The notes under the pieces: generated by a model | The model's database searches: none | What the model was told of the DNA's origin: nothing | What the model saw: only the letters and a program-made list of their open reading frames with translations | Source of the DNA: Methylobacterium sp. E-066 | GTDB lineage: Bacteria > Pseudomonadota > Alphaproteobacteria > Rhizobiales > Beijerinckiaceae | DNA: 64,000 nucleotides | Direction: 5' to 3' | Assembly: GCF_022829635.1 (NCBI RefSeq) | Contig: NZ_JAKSYO010000207.1 | Span: 1 to 64,000 of the forward strand | Made by a program: the position numbers and the translations under genes | Part shown: positions 8,021 through 16,367 of the stretch, piece by piece | How positions within the stretch are numbered: the first letter of the stretch is position 1 | Layout of the letters: each line of letters begins with the position of its first letter

Positions 8021-8851
8021 TCACGGTTCGCTGATCGGTCCGAGTTCGTGGCGGGCGAGGATCGCCTGACCTTTCTCGGAGACGAGGAAAAGCGCGAGCC
8101 GCATTGCGTCCGGATTGTCGGTCAGCGGCGCCATGCCGTAGGTCGCCGGCACGGATAGGTTCGGCGGCAGTTGGATTAGGCTGAGGCCTGGAGCCTCCTT
8201 CATCGTGCCGCTTTGGCCGCTGCAGTAGTACAACAGGGCGTCGGCGTTGTTGCCCAGAAACACCGTCGCGCTGGGGCTACGCCCGGCCACCGGTACCATC
8301 GTGTTCGGCGAACCGAGTAGCTTCAACGCCTTTCTGTCCAGCGTCGCCTTGGCACCGGGGTGGACGGCCTCGGCCAGGTCGAACACGGCTTGAGCGTAGT
8401 CGCCGCCTGGATCAGCGCCGGGCGTCGAGGTCGCTAGGCGCAGATTGGGCATGAGCAGGCGGTCGAGGAGATTGTCGGGGGTCAGGCCGAGGTCGGCACG
8501 GGCGAGTACGCACAGCTTGTTGCGGGCAAACGGCACGACGGCTTTCGCCTTGCCAGCCTCCGCGAGTCGGCGCGGCCCAGCGAGATCGGCCGAGAGGTAG
8601 AGATCCGCCGTCTCGCCACCTTCGAGACGTTGGCGCAGCAGCCCTGCAGGTCCGAAGGTCGGGGCGGCCACCGCTTCGGCAGGCATGCCGGCGGCGGCGA
8701 TCACGTCCTTGAGCGCAGCCACCAGACTACCGGCGGCGTAGACCCGCACTGGTTCCGCTCGTGCAGCGGACACGTGCACCAGAGCCAGGGCACCGAGGAG
8801 TGCAGCGCGGCTGAGGAGGCGGGTGGGAAGCGAATAGCGCGCGAGGGACAA
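8021..8851 (-). CDS. Second ModA-like periplasmic substrate-binding protein
   Basis: This 276-residue protein has a signal peptide ending SAARA and the ModA-type opening VRVYAAGSLVAALKD, followed by GPAGLLRQRLEGGETADLYLSAD and a late VFLGNNADALLYYCSGQ segment. It is clearly in the ModA/WtpA-like branch but differs strongly from the ModA at 6458, so it may bind a different oxyanion or a complexed form. It is convergent with the plus-strand molybdate genes (25-bp gap), and the dyad copy C lies 26-47 bases upstream of its start. No permease or ATPase accompanies it. An extra free cysteine (YYCSGQ) is present in the ligand lobe. Confidence 0.85.
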   Translation of the reverse strand: MSLARYSLPTRLLSRAALLGALALVHVSAARAEPVRVYAAGSLVAALKDVIAAAGMPAEAVAAPTFGPAGLLRQRLEGGETADLYLSADLAGPRRLAEAGKAKAVVPFARNKLCVLARADLGLTPDNLLDRLLMPNLRLATSTPGADPGGDYAQAVFDLAEAVHPGAKATLDRKALKLLGSPNTMVPVAGRSPSATVFLGNNADALLYYCSGQSGTMKEAPGLSLIQLPPNLSVPATYGMAPLTDNPDAMRLALFLVSEKGQAILARHELGPISEP

Positions 8852-8876
8852 CAGCAGCTCCAGATGATGCGGCGTC

Positions 8877-8898
8877 GTTATGTCCGAACGGATATAGC
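8877..8898. promoter_or_regulatory. Candidate ModE-type operator, copy C
   Basis: Read on the minus strand the site begins GCTATATCCGTTCGGA, identical over 13 bases to copy A. It lies just upstream of the second ModA-like gene. Three copies of so specific a dyad within 4.1 kb, each in front of a molybdate-linked gene, argue strongly for one regulator. Confidence 0.68.
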
Positions 8899-8951
8899 CG
8901 AGATATGACCAACGTCATCCCCGCAGTGAAGGCGCGCGCGCGACCACCGGC

Positions 8952-9446
8952 TCAGCCCTCAGTTTCGAAATCACCCGGCTGCGGTGGGGCTATCGGCGTG
9001 AACAGGGTCCGGTCAGGCTTGAGGTCGAGGAGCGGCGTCCCATCGAGGCAGTCGAGGCCGCGTACCGTCAGGATGTTGCCCTCGATCGCGACGAGCGTGG
9101 CAATCGATGTGCCTATCGGGTTCGGTCGCACCGGCGAGCGCAACGCGAAGGTGCCCCGCGTCGTGCAATCGTTGGCCGGGCTCTGGTGCACGAGGTCACG
9201 TCGGGACGCATTGAGCCAGTACAACACCTCGATCCGAGCGAAGGCCTCCAGTCCGTCAAGAGCTGCAACCCAAGGCTCGAACACTTCGATGCGGCAGGAT
9301 GGACCGTCCAGACGACCTTGCCGTGGGCAAGCGAGACGATCGGTCCAGGGCGTGTGGATACGGCCGATGTAGACCAATCCAGCATCATCGGCCGCGGGCG
9401 CGGCGACTGCAACTTCGCCGGCTCTGATTTCATTGAGGCGCACCAT
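8952..9446 (-). CDS. TrmO/TsaA-family SAM-dependent methyltransferase
   Basis: The 164-residue protein has the TsaA-like beta-barrel core: YIGRIHTPW, CPRQG, FEPWVAALDGLEAFARIEVLYWL, the RSPVRPNPIGTS block and GLDCLDGTPLLDLKPD. In TrmO this fold methylates N6-threonylcarbamoyladenosine at position 37 of certain tRNAs using S-adenosylmethionine, and the RPNPIG and DGTP...KPY motifs form the active site. Here the last motif reads LKPDR rather than KPY, so the substrate may differ from that of E. coli TrmO. The ATG at 9446 is preferred over an upstream 9500 start because family alignment begins near it. It follows the second ModA-like gene's promoter region in tail-to-head order. Confidence 0.85.
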   Translation of the reverse strand: MVRLNEIRAGEVAVAAPAADDAGLVYIGRIHTPWTDRLACPRQGRLDGPSCRIEVFEPWVAALDGLEAFARIEVLYWLNASRRDLVHQSPANDCTTRGTFALRSPVRPNPIGTSIATLVAIEGNILTVRGLDCLDGTPLLDLKPDRTLFTPIAPPQPGDFETEG

Positions 9447-9877
9447 GGAAAGCCTTCTCCCATGGACGCCCGACCCAGGCCACTGGGCTAACGCCAGCAC
9501 CGCAACGCCAAACTACACTGGCGGGATGTCCGATTGCGAGATCCTCGGCCATGGGCCGGCGCTCGCGGTGTCCAGCTCCCTCGCAACGCACCGACCCTCA
9601 CACGACCGCCCCGCCAAGGCTTCACGTGTGGGTGGCAGGGAACTAGCCTGCGCCCGCCTGTCGTCACGTACTCACCCCGCTGCACGCCGTGCAGTGTCGC
9701 GAACGCTTCGGGCGCGCAGGCAGGAGAGGTGGCCTTCATAGCCATTCCACGCGGGTGTCATCCACAGGCAGCCATCAGCAAGGCCGGAACTCGCCGATGC
9801 CGCCGTCGTTGACCCCTCAGATTGGATCTGTTCTAATTCGCAACAGAGCGGGTCGACCGTCAGATAGGAGCACCGAT
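9447..9877. other. Non-coding stretch
   Basis: No frame here has a recognisable product or credible start. A GATAGGAG Shine-Dalgarno sequence at its right end belongs to the gene at 9878. Confidence 0.5.
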
Positions 9878-10078
9878 ATGGCCAGCGCGCACTGCGACAG
9901 CTGCAAGTTCTTCGACGAGCACCAGGGCAATGGCGCCGCCGCACAGGGCGATGCCGGTCTGTGCCGTTTCAACCCGCCTGTGAGCCAGCCGGCGCCGGAG
10001 TCGAAGGGGCTGTGGCCGGTGGTCTCGTCCGAGGACTGGTGTGGACACTTCACCGCAGAGATGACTGCGGCCGAGTAA
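9878..10078 (+). CDS. Small four-cysteine protein, putative metal-binding
   Basis: The 66-residue product has CDSCKFF near the N-terminus, a GLCRFNPP segment in the middle and DWCGHF near the end: two cysteines in a CxxC pair plus two single ones. Spacing fits a zinc or iron-sulfur site. Proteins of this pattern (CxxCxFF...G.CR..PP...W..V...DWCG.F) are widespread, uncharacterised alphaproteobacterial and phage orphans. The ATG is preceded by TAGGAG at good spacing and a strong terminator follows, so it is a well-formed single-gene transcript. Confidence 0.8.
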   Translation: MASAHCDSCKFFDEHQGNGAAAQGDAGLCRFNPPVSQPAPESKGLWPVVSSEDWCGHFTAEMTAAE

Positions 10079-10111
10079 ACCGTTCTCGTCGCATCCCCCA
10101 GGGGAAAGCAG

Positions 10112-10138
10112 GGCCAGCCTCCGGGCTGGCCTTTTTTA
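10112..10138 (+). terminator. Rho-independent terminator
   Basis: A GC-rich stem (GGCCAGCC / GGCTGGCC with a TCCG loop) is followed directly by six or more T residues. It ends the transcript of the small cysteine protein. Confidence 0.9.
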
Positions 10139-10817
10139 TTGCCGTATTGTCATGGCTGCGGATCGGCAGAGCCGATCGGAGGCTCAGTACGAGGCGGGAT
10201 TTCACACCGGCTAGCGTCCATTCAGACCGCCAAGGTCCAGCGCAGCCGTTCCAATAAGCAAGCTCCATTGAAACTCAACGCTAAGTAGCGTGAGCGACCA
10301 TGTCGGCAATTCGACCGGATTTCCGACGGGTCGTCCCAACCTTCAGGAGCCCGACCAGACCAGCTCACATTTTGTCGTGAAAATATGTCGGACTTTCAAA
10401 CGCCGGTAAAACGCTCGGTCAGGCGTGTATGTCTTCTTCGAGCCACGGTTTGCCAGAAACCGGACGGGCAGCTTTCGGACGGCATCAGCCGCGTTGGCAG
10501 GCGCCGGTGAACGGCCGGGTTGGGTGGTTTTGCGACGGTCCGCTTATGGGGATTCGTTGAAAGAAGCGGACACCATCGTTGCGTTCGTTTTCACCTCCGC
10601 CCTGCGTCCGGCTTTTTGGCTGTGCTGTTTTGGCCACGGCCCACAGCAGCCGCCGTTGTTGGCCTTGCACGCGTTCGTGATCGCGCCTATCCCGGCGACA
10701 TAAATATCAAATAAAACAGAAGTTTAGCTTCTTTCTAATCTGCGATCTGCATCCCCGCCGGGCCTCCTCCCGGCGAACGCGGGCGGCTGCCCGCAGCGCG
10801 CGGGAGACACGGAGTTC
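10139..10817. other. Long intergenic region before siderophore receptor
   Basis: No gene is supported. Visible structure: a CACATTTTGTC...ATGTCGGAC segment at 10366-10393 resembling the sites near 15170; an imperfect AAACCGGACGGGCAGCTTTCGG hairpin at about 10455-10478 related to those at 1483 and 15119; and an inverted GTCCGCTT ... AAGCGGAC pair within 10535-10575. The TonB receptor promoter should lie at the right end. Confidence 0.5.
10722..10740. promoter_or_regulatory. Possible iron-responsive (Irr-type) box
   Basis: TTTAG and TCTAA half-sites are separated by six bases within GTTTAGCTTCTTTCTAATC, about 80 bases upstream of the siderophore receptor. Rhizobial Irr boxes have the form TTTAGAA..TTCTAAA, so this is a loose match only. 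Confidence 0.25.
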
Positions 10818-13088
10818 ATGCGTCGAGATCAGGCACAACGAGGCGCTGTGCGCGCCCTCACCCTCGCGGGCGTCTCGCTCAGCATCCTGATCCAAGCTCT
10901 GCCGTTCGCACCGATCGCGATCGGTGCCGCACGGGCACAGGACGCAACCCCGCCGCGACCGCGGGCGCGCAACCCCGCCGACCAAACCGCACAAGCCGGC
11001 GTCGTACTGGAGGAATTGAGCGTCACCGGCCAGGGCGGTAGCGGGCGCCGCCAGGAGGATCCGCTCGGCCCCATCGACGGTTTCGTGCCCACTCGGTCGC
11101 TGACCGCGACCAAAACCAATACCCCACTCATCGAGACCCCGCAGTCGATCACCGTGGTCGGACGCCAGCAGCTCGACGCACAGCGCGCCCTCACCGTGCC
11201 CGAGGCACTGAAGTATGTGCCGGGTGTCTACGGCGGCACCTACGGACCAGGCAGCCGCATCGACTTCTACCTGATCCGTGGCTTCACCGCGCAGGACACC
11301 GGGTTATACCTCAACGGTCTACAGCTCCTGCAGTACGGCAACGGTACGTTTCAGGTCGATCCGTTCGGGCTGGAGCGGATCGAGGTCTTGCGCGGGCCTG
11401 CGGCCGTCCTGTTCGGACAAGGCGGCCCGGGCGGCCTCGTCAACCTGATCAGCAAGCGGCCACCGCTGGAGGAGCTGCGCTACGTCGAGGCCGGCGGCGG
11501 CTCCTACGGGCAGAAGTATCTCGCCTTCGACATCGGCGGTCCCGCCGACGCGGAGGGTCACTGGTTCTATCGGCTCACCGCCCTCGGCCGCAACGGTGGC
11601 ACCCAGCTCGACGGCACCGACGACAACCGCGGCTACATCGCTCCGGCATTCACCTACAAGCCGGACGGGGCGACCACGTTCACGATCCTGACGAGCTTCC
11701 AACATGATGAGACTGGCCGCATCGGCGGCTTCCTGCCCTACGTCGGCACGGTGCGTCCGCAGGCACTCGGCCTGCGCATCCCGCTCAACGTCAACATCAA
11801 CGACCCGCAAGCCAATCGCTTCCGACGCACGCAAGCCTATGGCGGTTACCAGTTCGAACACGTCTTCGACGACGTGTTCACCTTCCGACAGAACCTGCGC
11901 TACTCGTTCACCGAGAGCTACGACAACACCCTGATCTCCGGCAGCTACGTCGCCGGCACGAACCAGACGGTGCTAAACCGCTACCGCTCACAATCCGCTG
12001 GCCGTGAGAACCTGTTCAACGTCGACAATCAGCTCGAAGCCCACTTCGACACTGGACCGTTCCGCCATACGATGCTGTTCGGGCTCGACTACAAGCAGGC
12101 CCAGCTCGACGGCACCAGCGCGCGCAGCTCGACCACCGCGAACCTGCCGGCGCTGCGGATCAATTTCCGCGCTCCGGTCTACGGGGTGCCCACCCCGATC
12201 CCGACACCCTTCAGCGTCACGGGCACCTCCTTCCAGCAGCTCGGCATCTACGCCCAAGACCAGATCCACATCACCCCGGAACTCAGCATCATCGCCAGCG
12301 GACGGGGCGACTTCACCGAGAACGACGTCCTCAACAAGCTGACGAGCCGGACCACCGAGCAGCACGCCAACGCGGCGACCCAGCGCTACGGCATCGTCTA
12401 CGACTTCGACTTCGGACTCGCCCCCTACCTGAGCTACGCGACGTTCTTCAATCCGGTGATCGGGACGGACTTCTTCAGCCAGCCGTTCAAGCCGGAGACC
12501 GGCGACCAGTACGAGGCCGGCGTGAAGTACCAGCCACCAGGCTCGCAGCTTCTCGCCACAGCCGCGGTGTTCGACCTGATCCGCACCAACGTGTCGACGA
12601 CGGACCCGACTAACATCAACAACACGATCCAGATCGGCGCGGTGCGCTCGCGCGGCGTCGAGCTGGGTTTGCAGGCCAACGTCACGCCCGACTTCAACGT
12701 CACCGCGTCGTTCACGAGCTACGACCTGAAGACGGTCGCAGACGGTTCGGCCGCCAGGATCGGCAAGACCCCGGTCAACACCCCGCAGACCCTCGCCTCG
12801 GCGTTCGCGGACTACACGATCCCGACCGGACCGTTGGCCGGCTTCGGCTTCGGCGGAGGCGTGCGCTACATCGGCATGTCCTACGCCTCGGTCGACAACT
12901 ACTTCACCGTGCCAGAGGTCGTGTTGTTCGACGCACAGGTGCACTACGTGCGCGATGGCTGGCGCTTCGCGATCAACGCCACGAACGTGGCCGATCGGCA
13001 CTACGTGGCGTCCTGCATCTCGACCGGCAGCGGATGCTACTATGGCGACGCGCGGAGGGTGATCGCCAGCGCGAGCTACAAGTGGTGA
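10818..13088 (+). CDS. TonB-dependent siderophore receptor
   Basis: The 756-residue protein has a long signal peptide ending ARAQ, a TonB-box-like LEELSVTG segment (about 55-62), a plug domain (TKTNTPLIETPQSITVVGRQ, ALKYVPGVYGG, LIRGF, LERIEVLRGPAAVLFGQGGPGGLVN) and a complete 22-strand-type barrel ending in SASYKW with the aromatic C-terminal residue needed for outer-membrane assembly. The FhuE/FoxA/FpvA group of ferric-siderophore receptors has this layout. It heads a three-gene set with a DUF3649 protein and a PepSY membrane protein, a common partnership for reductive release of iron from siderophores at the inner membrane. Confidence 0.93.
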   Translation: MRRDQAQRGAVRALTLAGVSLSILIQALPFAPIAIGAARAQDATPPRPRARNPADQTAQAGVVLEELSVTGQGGSGRRQEDPLGPIDGFVPTRSLTATKTNTPLIETPQSITVVGRQQLDAQRALTVPEALKYVPGVYGGTYGPGSRIDFYLIRGFTAQDTGLYLNGLQLLQYGNGTFQVDPFGLERIEVLRGPAAVLFGQGGPGGLVNLISKRPPLEELRYVEAGGGSYGQKYLAFDIGGPADAEGHWFYRLTALGRNGGTQLDGTDDNRGYIAPAFTYKPDGATTFTILTSFQHDETGRIGGFLPYVGTVRPQALGLRIPLNVNINDPQANRFRRTQAYGGYQFEHVFDDVFTFRQNLRYSFTESYDNTLISGSYVAGTNQTVLNRYRSQSAGRENLFNVDNQLEAHFDTGPFRHTMLFGLDYKQAQLDGTSARSSTTANLPALRINFRAPVYGVPTPIPTPFSVTGTSFQQLGIYAQDQIHITPELSIIASGRGDFTENDVLNKLTSRTTEQHANAATQRYGIVYDFDFGLAPYLSYATFFNPVIGTDFFSQPFKPETGDQYEAGVKYQPPGSQLLATAAVFDLIRTNVSTTDPTNINNTIQIGAVRSRGVELGLQANVTPDFNVTASFTSYDLKTVADGSAARIGKTPVNTPQTLASAFADYTIPTGPLAGFGFGGGVRYIGMSYASVDNYFTVPEVVLFDAQVHYVRDGWRFAINATNVADRHYVASCISTGSGCYYGDARRVIASASYKW

Positions 13089-13110
13089 GGCGCCCGGCGG
13101 TCTCCGCGTT

Positions 13111-13410
13111 ATGGCGGCCAACCTCGCCGTGACAACTCACATCCGGCTCGCGGTCACTGCCCGGATCGCCCTGGCGGTCTTCGGCGGCTATGGTTTGGCA
13201 GGTCTCTTCACCGCGGCGCTAGCGCTCGCCCTGCCGATGGGTCGGGCTGACGCCGCGTCGACGGCGACGCTACTGAGCTTCGCCGTCTACGCAGCGGCGG
13301 TGCTTTGGACGTTCGGGGCCCGCCGCTTCGCGATCGCCGCGCTCGGCCTGCTGCTGCCGGCCGTCGTGCTCGGCGGTCTCGTCTGGACGCTGCACGGAGG
13401 AGCTGGATGA
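13111..13410 (+). CDS. DUF3649-like small membrane protein of iron uptake
   Basis: The 99-residue product has three hydrophobic segments (about residues 15-40, 50-68 and 72-92) and the tight alanine/leucine composition of DUF3649 proteins, which sit between siderophore receptors and PepSY proteins. It starts 22 bases after the receptor stop, and its TGA overlaps the ATG of the PepSY gene, so the two are translationally coupled. Molecular role unknown; probably an inner-membrane partner of the PepSY protein. Confidence 0.75.
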   Translation: MAANLAVTTHIRLAVTARIALAVFGGYGLAGLFTAALALALPMGRADAASTATLLSFAVYAAAVLWTFGARRFAIAALGLLLPAVVLGGLVWTLHGGAG

Positions 13411-14975
13411 AGGCGACGTTCCGGCAATCGATGGCGTGGCTGCACGCCTGGTCCGGGCTCGTGGTCGGCTGGGTGCTGTTCGCGGTCTTCCTCACCGGCA
13501 CCCTAAGCTACTACCGCACCGAGATCTCGCAGTGGATGCGGCCGGAACTCCACGCCGGTCACGCGGTCGATGTTCCGATCGCCGCGGAGCGCGCCGTCGA
13601 TGCCCTGCACGAGCGCGCCCCGGACGCACGGGCGTGGTTCATGACGCTGCCAACCGCGGAGACTCCCGCGACCCGGATCGTCTGGCGTACCGGCCCCGGA
13701 GCCCCGTTCTCGGTCGTGCTGCTCGACCCGGCGACCGGTACTGCGCTCACCGCGCGGGACACCCGTGGTGGCGACTTCCTCTACAGGTTCCACTACGAAC
13801 TCCACCTGCCTCTCCTGTGGGGACGCTGGATCGTCGGCGGCTGCGCCATGGTGATGCTGATTGCCCTGCTCAGTGGGATCGTCACGCACCGGCGGATCTT
13901 CGTCGACCTGTTCACCTTCCGGCCCAAGAAGGCGCCGCAGCGCGCGTGGCTCGACGCCCACAACGTCACAGGCGTACTGGCGCTGCCGTTCCATCTGATG
14001 ATTACCTACACCGGTCTCGTCACGCTGATGCTGCTGTACATGCCCTGGGGGGTGGACGCGGCCTACCGCGGCGACCGCGAGCGGTACTTCCAGGACCGCG
14101 GCCAGACGATCGCGGCTCGTCCTCCCGCACATGCCCCGGGGACGCTGGCGCCGCTCGGACCGATGATCCGCGAGGCGATGCGCCTCACCGGCTCGGAGGC
14201 CACCTTCATCGCGATCCACAACCCCCGCGACGCGCGGAGCACGGTGGTGGTAACGATGGATGAGCCCGAGGGCTTGGCTCATCTCCACCCAGCGGTCGGC
14301 TTCGATGGAGTGACCGGATCCTCCCTCGGCACGACCATGCCGGCCAGCGCCGCGACCACGGTGCATGGGACATTGGTCGGTCTGCACGAGGCGCACTTCG
14401 CACCCTGGCCACTGCGCGTGCTGTTCTTCCTGTCAGGCTTGATGGGCTGCGCCATGGTGGCGACCGGCCTGGTGTTGTGGACCGTAGCGCGTCTACCCAA
14501 GCCCAACTCTGCTGCGCGAATGCCGCTGGGCCACCGGCTTGTCCACGCGCTCAACATCGGCACCGTGGCTGGCCTGCCGATCGCCGTGGCGTGCTACTTT
14601 CTGGCCAATCGGCTATTGCCCGCCGAGATGCCGGTCCGGCCTGAGGCCGAAGTGCAGGCTTTTTTCGCGGGGTGGTTGTTGACTGTCCTTCTAGCGCTGT
14701 TCCTTGCGCCGGCCCGGGCATGGACCGTCGCGCTGACGACAGCCGCCGCCGGGTTTCTTGCGGTCCCGATCGTCGGCGGTGTGACCACAGACCGTCATTA
14801 CCTCGCGAGCTTGCGCGAAGGCGACACGGTGTTCTTAGCCTTTGATACTGTCAGCTTTTGCGTCGCGGTCGGGTTCGGGTTCGCTGCTTACGCTCTGACC
14901 AGCCGTCGAGCTGCCCCGCAGCGACTGAGAAAAAACGCTCTCCGAGTAGGCATCGGATCACGGTCGTCGATCTGA
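13407..14975 (+). CDS. PepSY-associated inner-membrane protein (siderophore iron reductase type)
   Basis: The 522-residue protein opens with SMAWLHAWSGLVVGWVLFAVFLTGTLSYY, the standard first helix of PepSY-TM proteins, then a periplasmic loop, a second helix (GCAMVMLIALLSGIVTH), the FRPKKAPQRAWLDAHNVTGVLALPFHLMITYTG block with conserved histidines, and several C-terminal helices. Related proteins (FegB/PiuB, FoxB) reduce ferric siderophores at the inner membrane, probably with haem bound by the helix histidines. The ATG at 13407 overlaps the preceding stop as ATGA. It completes the siderophore uptake set. Confidence 0.85.
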   Translation: MKATFRQSMAWLHAWSGLVVGWVLFAVFLTGTLSYYRTEISQWMRPELHAGHAVDVPIAAERAVDALHERAPDARAWFMTLPTAETPATRIVWRTGPGAPFSVVLLDPATGTALTARDTRGGDFLYRFHYELHLPLLWGRWIVGGCAMVMLIALLSGIVTHRRIFVDLFTFRPKKAPQRAWLDAHNVTGVLALPFHLMITYTGLVTLMLLYMPWGVDAAYRGDRERYFQDRGQTIAARPPAHAPGTLAPLGPMIREAMRLTGSEATFIAIHNPRDARSTVVVTMDEPEGLAHLHPAVGFDGVTGSSLGTTMPASAATTVHGTLVGLHEAHFAPWPLRVLFFLSGLMGCAMVATGLVLWTVARLPKPNSAARMPLGHRLVHALNIGTVAGLPIAVACYFLANRLLPAEMPVRPEAEVQAFFAGWLLTVLLALFLAPARAWTVALTTAAAGFLAVPIVGGVTTDRHYLASLREGDTVFLAFDTVSFCVAVGFGFAAYALTSRRAAPQRLRKNALRVGIGSRSSI

Positions 14976-15118
14976 AAGTAATGCCAGTGCCCGGCGGGTA
15001 AGAACGGCGACGCCGCGGCCTCGCCGTCTTCCATGGCTGCTTACGGGTATGCATCGAAGCGTCCTGAACGACTGGGAAGGGTCGGTAGGAGCCTATCCGC
15101 ATTTCCGGCGCTGCTTCC

Positions 15119-15142
15119 CCGAAGCGGGCCGGCGGCTTTCGG
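15119..15142. repeat. Recurrent intergenic hairpin, third copy
   Basis: CCGAAGCGGGCCGGCGGCTTTCGG-type hairpin (stem CCGAA-GC / GC-TTTCGG). Its closest relative is at 1483-1506; a third, degraded member is near 10455-10478. All are intergenic and share the order AAGCGG, ACCGGC or GCCGGC, GCTTTCGG. Confidence 0.6.
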
Positions 15143-15161
15143 TCATGACAAGACATTGAAT

Positions 15162-15188
15162 GTGTGTCGGACATTTTGTCCGAAACAC
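15162..15188. promoter_or_regulatory. 27-bp dyad upstream of serine recombinase
   Basis: The site is centred on TCGGACA-TTT-TGTCCGA, a perfect 7-bp inverted pair, and the symmetry continues outward to GTGT / ACAC with one mismatch. It lies about 195 bases upstream of the recombinase start. It may be a recombination (res-like) site or an operator. Related TGTC(T/G/C)GA sequences recur at 16243, 16274, 16757 and 21501. Confidence 0.55.
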
Positions 15189-15201
15189 CCTGACCAGTGC
15201 G

Positions 15202-15218
15202 ATTTTGTCCGCGGGTCC
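15202..15218 (+). repeat. 17-bp direct repeat, left copy
   Basis: ATTTTGTCCGCGGGTCC here and ATTTTGTCCGCTGGTCC at 17456-17472 differ at one base. The two copies are in the same orientation and bracket the recombinase gene and two orphan genes. Confidence 0.6.
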
Positions 15219-15379
15219 GGCGAGGGCTGACGCATTGCCGTGCGGGTATACCCGGGGGGCGGCTACCCCGAGATGCAGATGCCCCTTAACTCGAGCATGC
15301 TCATTCGATCAGAGTTGACCTCGATCGTTGGTGTATCATTATAAGCAACGTCCGATGCATAGTGCGATACAGTTCAAGC

Positions 15380-16093
15380 ATGATCTCCGGCCGCTTCATC
15401 TCTTACCTGCGTGTCAGTACCGATCGGCAGGGTCGATCTGGGCTCGGCCTGGAAGCGCAACGCTCGGCCGTCACAGACTTTCTGAACGGAGGGGCTTGGA
15501 CCCTGATCGCCGAGGTGGTCGAGATCGAAAGCGGTGCAAACAGTGAGCGGCCGGAGCTGGCCCGCGCGCTGGCCTTGTGCCGTGCGCACCGCGCAACGCT
15601 CGTGGTCGCCAAGCTCGATCGGCTGGCCCGCGACGCTCATTTCCTTCTGGGCCTAAGCAAGGCGGGCGTCGATTTCGTCGCCTGTGACATGCCGTCGGCG
15701 AACCGGATGACCGTCGGCATCATGGCTGTGGTCGCCGAGGAAGAGCGTCGGATGATCTCCGCCCGTACGAAGGCTGCTCTCGCTGCCGCTAAAGCGAGAG
15801 GGCAAAAACTCGGCGGCTTCCGGGGCCGGGCAGGCACGGCTGCGGACACCGCTAAGGCTCGTGCTGTCCGCGGACGCAATGCCAACGCTCAAGCTGAGGC
15901 TCTCGCGCCAATCCTAATACGCCTCGATCCAACAGGTGCAGCGTCACTGCGCGCTGTTGCCGTCTTATTGGAGTGCGAAGGGGTTCCGACGCCCAGCGGA
16001 AGCGGTAAATGGACGCCAACGGCCGTAAGGAGGCTGCGAAGCCGCCTTGAGCTCAATAGAGGATTAGGCGCCTCAGCCAGCCAAGTCGTATAG
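15380..16093 (+). CDS. Serine recombinase (resolvase/invertase type)
   Basis: The 237-residue protein has the resolvase N-terminal catalytic domain: ISYLRVSTDRQ with nucleophile S13, LDRLARD (about 82-88), DFVACDMPSANRMTVGIMAVVAEEERRMISARTKAALAAAK, the long E-helix. A basic C-terminal part with a recombinase-type HTH (EGVPTPSGSGKWTPTAVRRLR) follows. The ATG at 15380 is chosen because the family begins M-x-x-R-x-ISYLRVST; an ATG 18 bases upstream is possible. It may act on the 27-bp dyad or the 17-bp direct repeats around it. Low-GC flanks and a lack of housekeeping neighbours mark the area as acquired DNA. Confidence 0.9.
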   Translation: MISGRFISYLRVSTDRQGRSGLGLEAQRSAVTDFLNGGAWTLIAEVVEIESGANSERPELARALALCRAHRATLVVAKLDRLARDAHFLLGLSKAGVDFVACDMPSANRMTVGIMAVVAEEERRMISARTKAALAAAKARGQKLGGFRGRAGTAADTAKARAVRGRNANAQAEALAPILIRLDPTGAASLRAVAVLLECEGVPTPSGSGKWTPTAVRRLRSRLELNRGLGASASQVV

Positions 16094-16367
16094 CCGGCTG
16101 ATCACAGCGGCCCCCCTCCCCTCACCTATTCGACATTTTGCGGGAGTGCTGCCCAACTCCTTGCTTTTTGACGCAGTACATCTGCTTGATGCCGCCCAGT
16201 TTCTCGCAAACACCTACTATACAGATCTTCTTGTGTTTAGTCTGTCTGATCTGTCTGATGACTAATCATCAATATCAGACAGCGTGTCTTATTTGACTTG
16301 ACGTGCGATTTGTTTTATTTGTTGGGCGTTCGGAAAATTGGTCTTGTTAGTTTAAAGGGAGCGAGCA
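16094..16367. other. AT-rich intergenic segment with operator-like repeats
   Basis: This stretch is visibly richer in A and T than anything around it. It holds the repeat cluster at 16242-16282 and a GACATTTTGCGGG sequence at 16132 similar to the core of the 15170 site. No gene is supported. Confidence 0.5.
16242..16282. promoter_or_regulatory. Repeat cluster with CTGTCTGAT motifs
   Basis: CTGTCTGAT occurs twice in tandem (16242-16250, 16251-16259) and once inverted (ATCAGACAG, 16274-16282), with a nested GATGA-ctaa-TCATC palindrome between. The tandem pair TGTCTGATCTGTCTGA is repeated with one change at 21501-21516, directly upstream of the AlpA-like HTH gene. This suggests that one DNA-binding protein of the element acts at both places. 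Confidence 0.6.

Noticed and set aside
9433..9741. Plus-strand frame between the TrmO-like and cysteine-rich genes
   Set aside because: Arginine/serine/threonine-rich with no family pattern, and its start lies within the TrmO-like gene.
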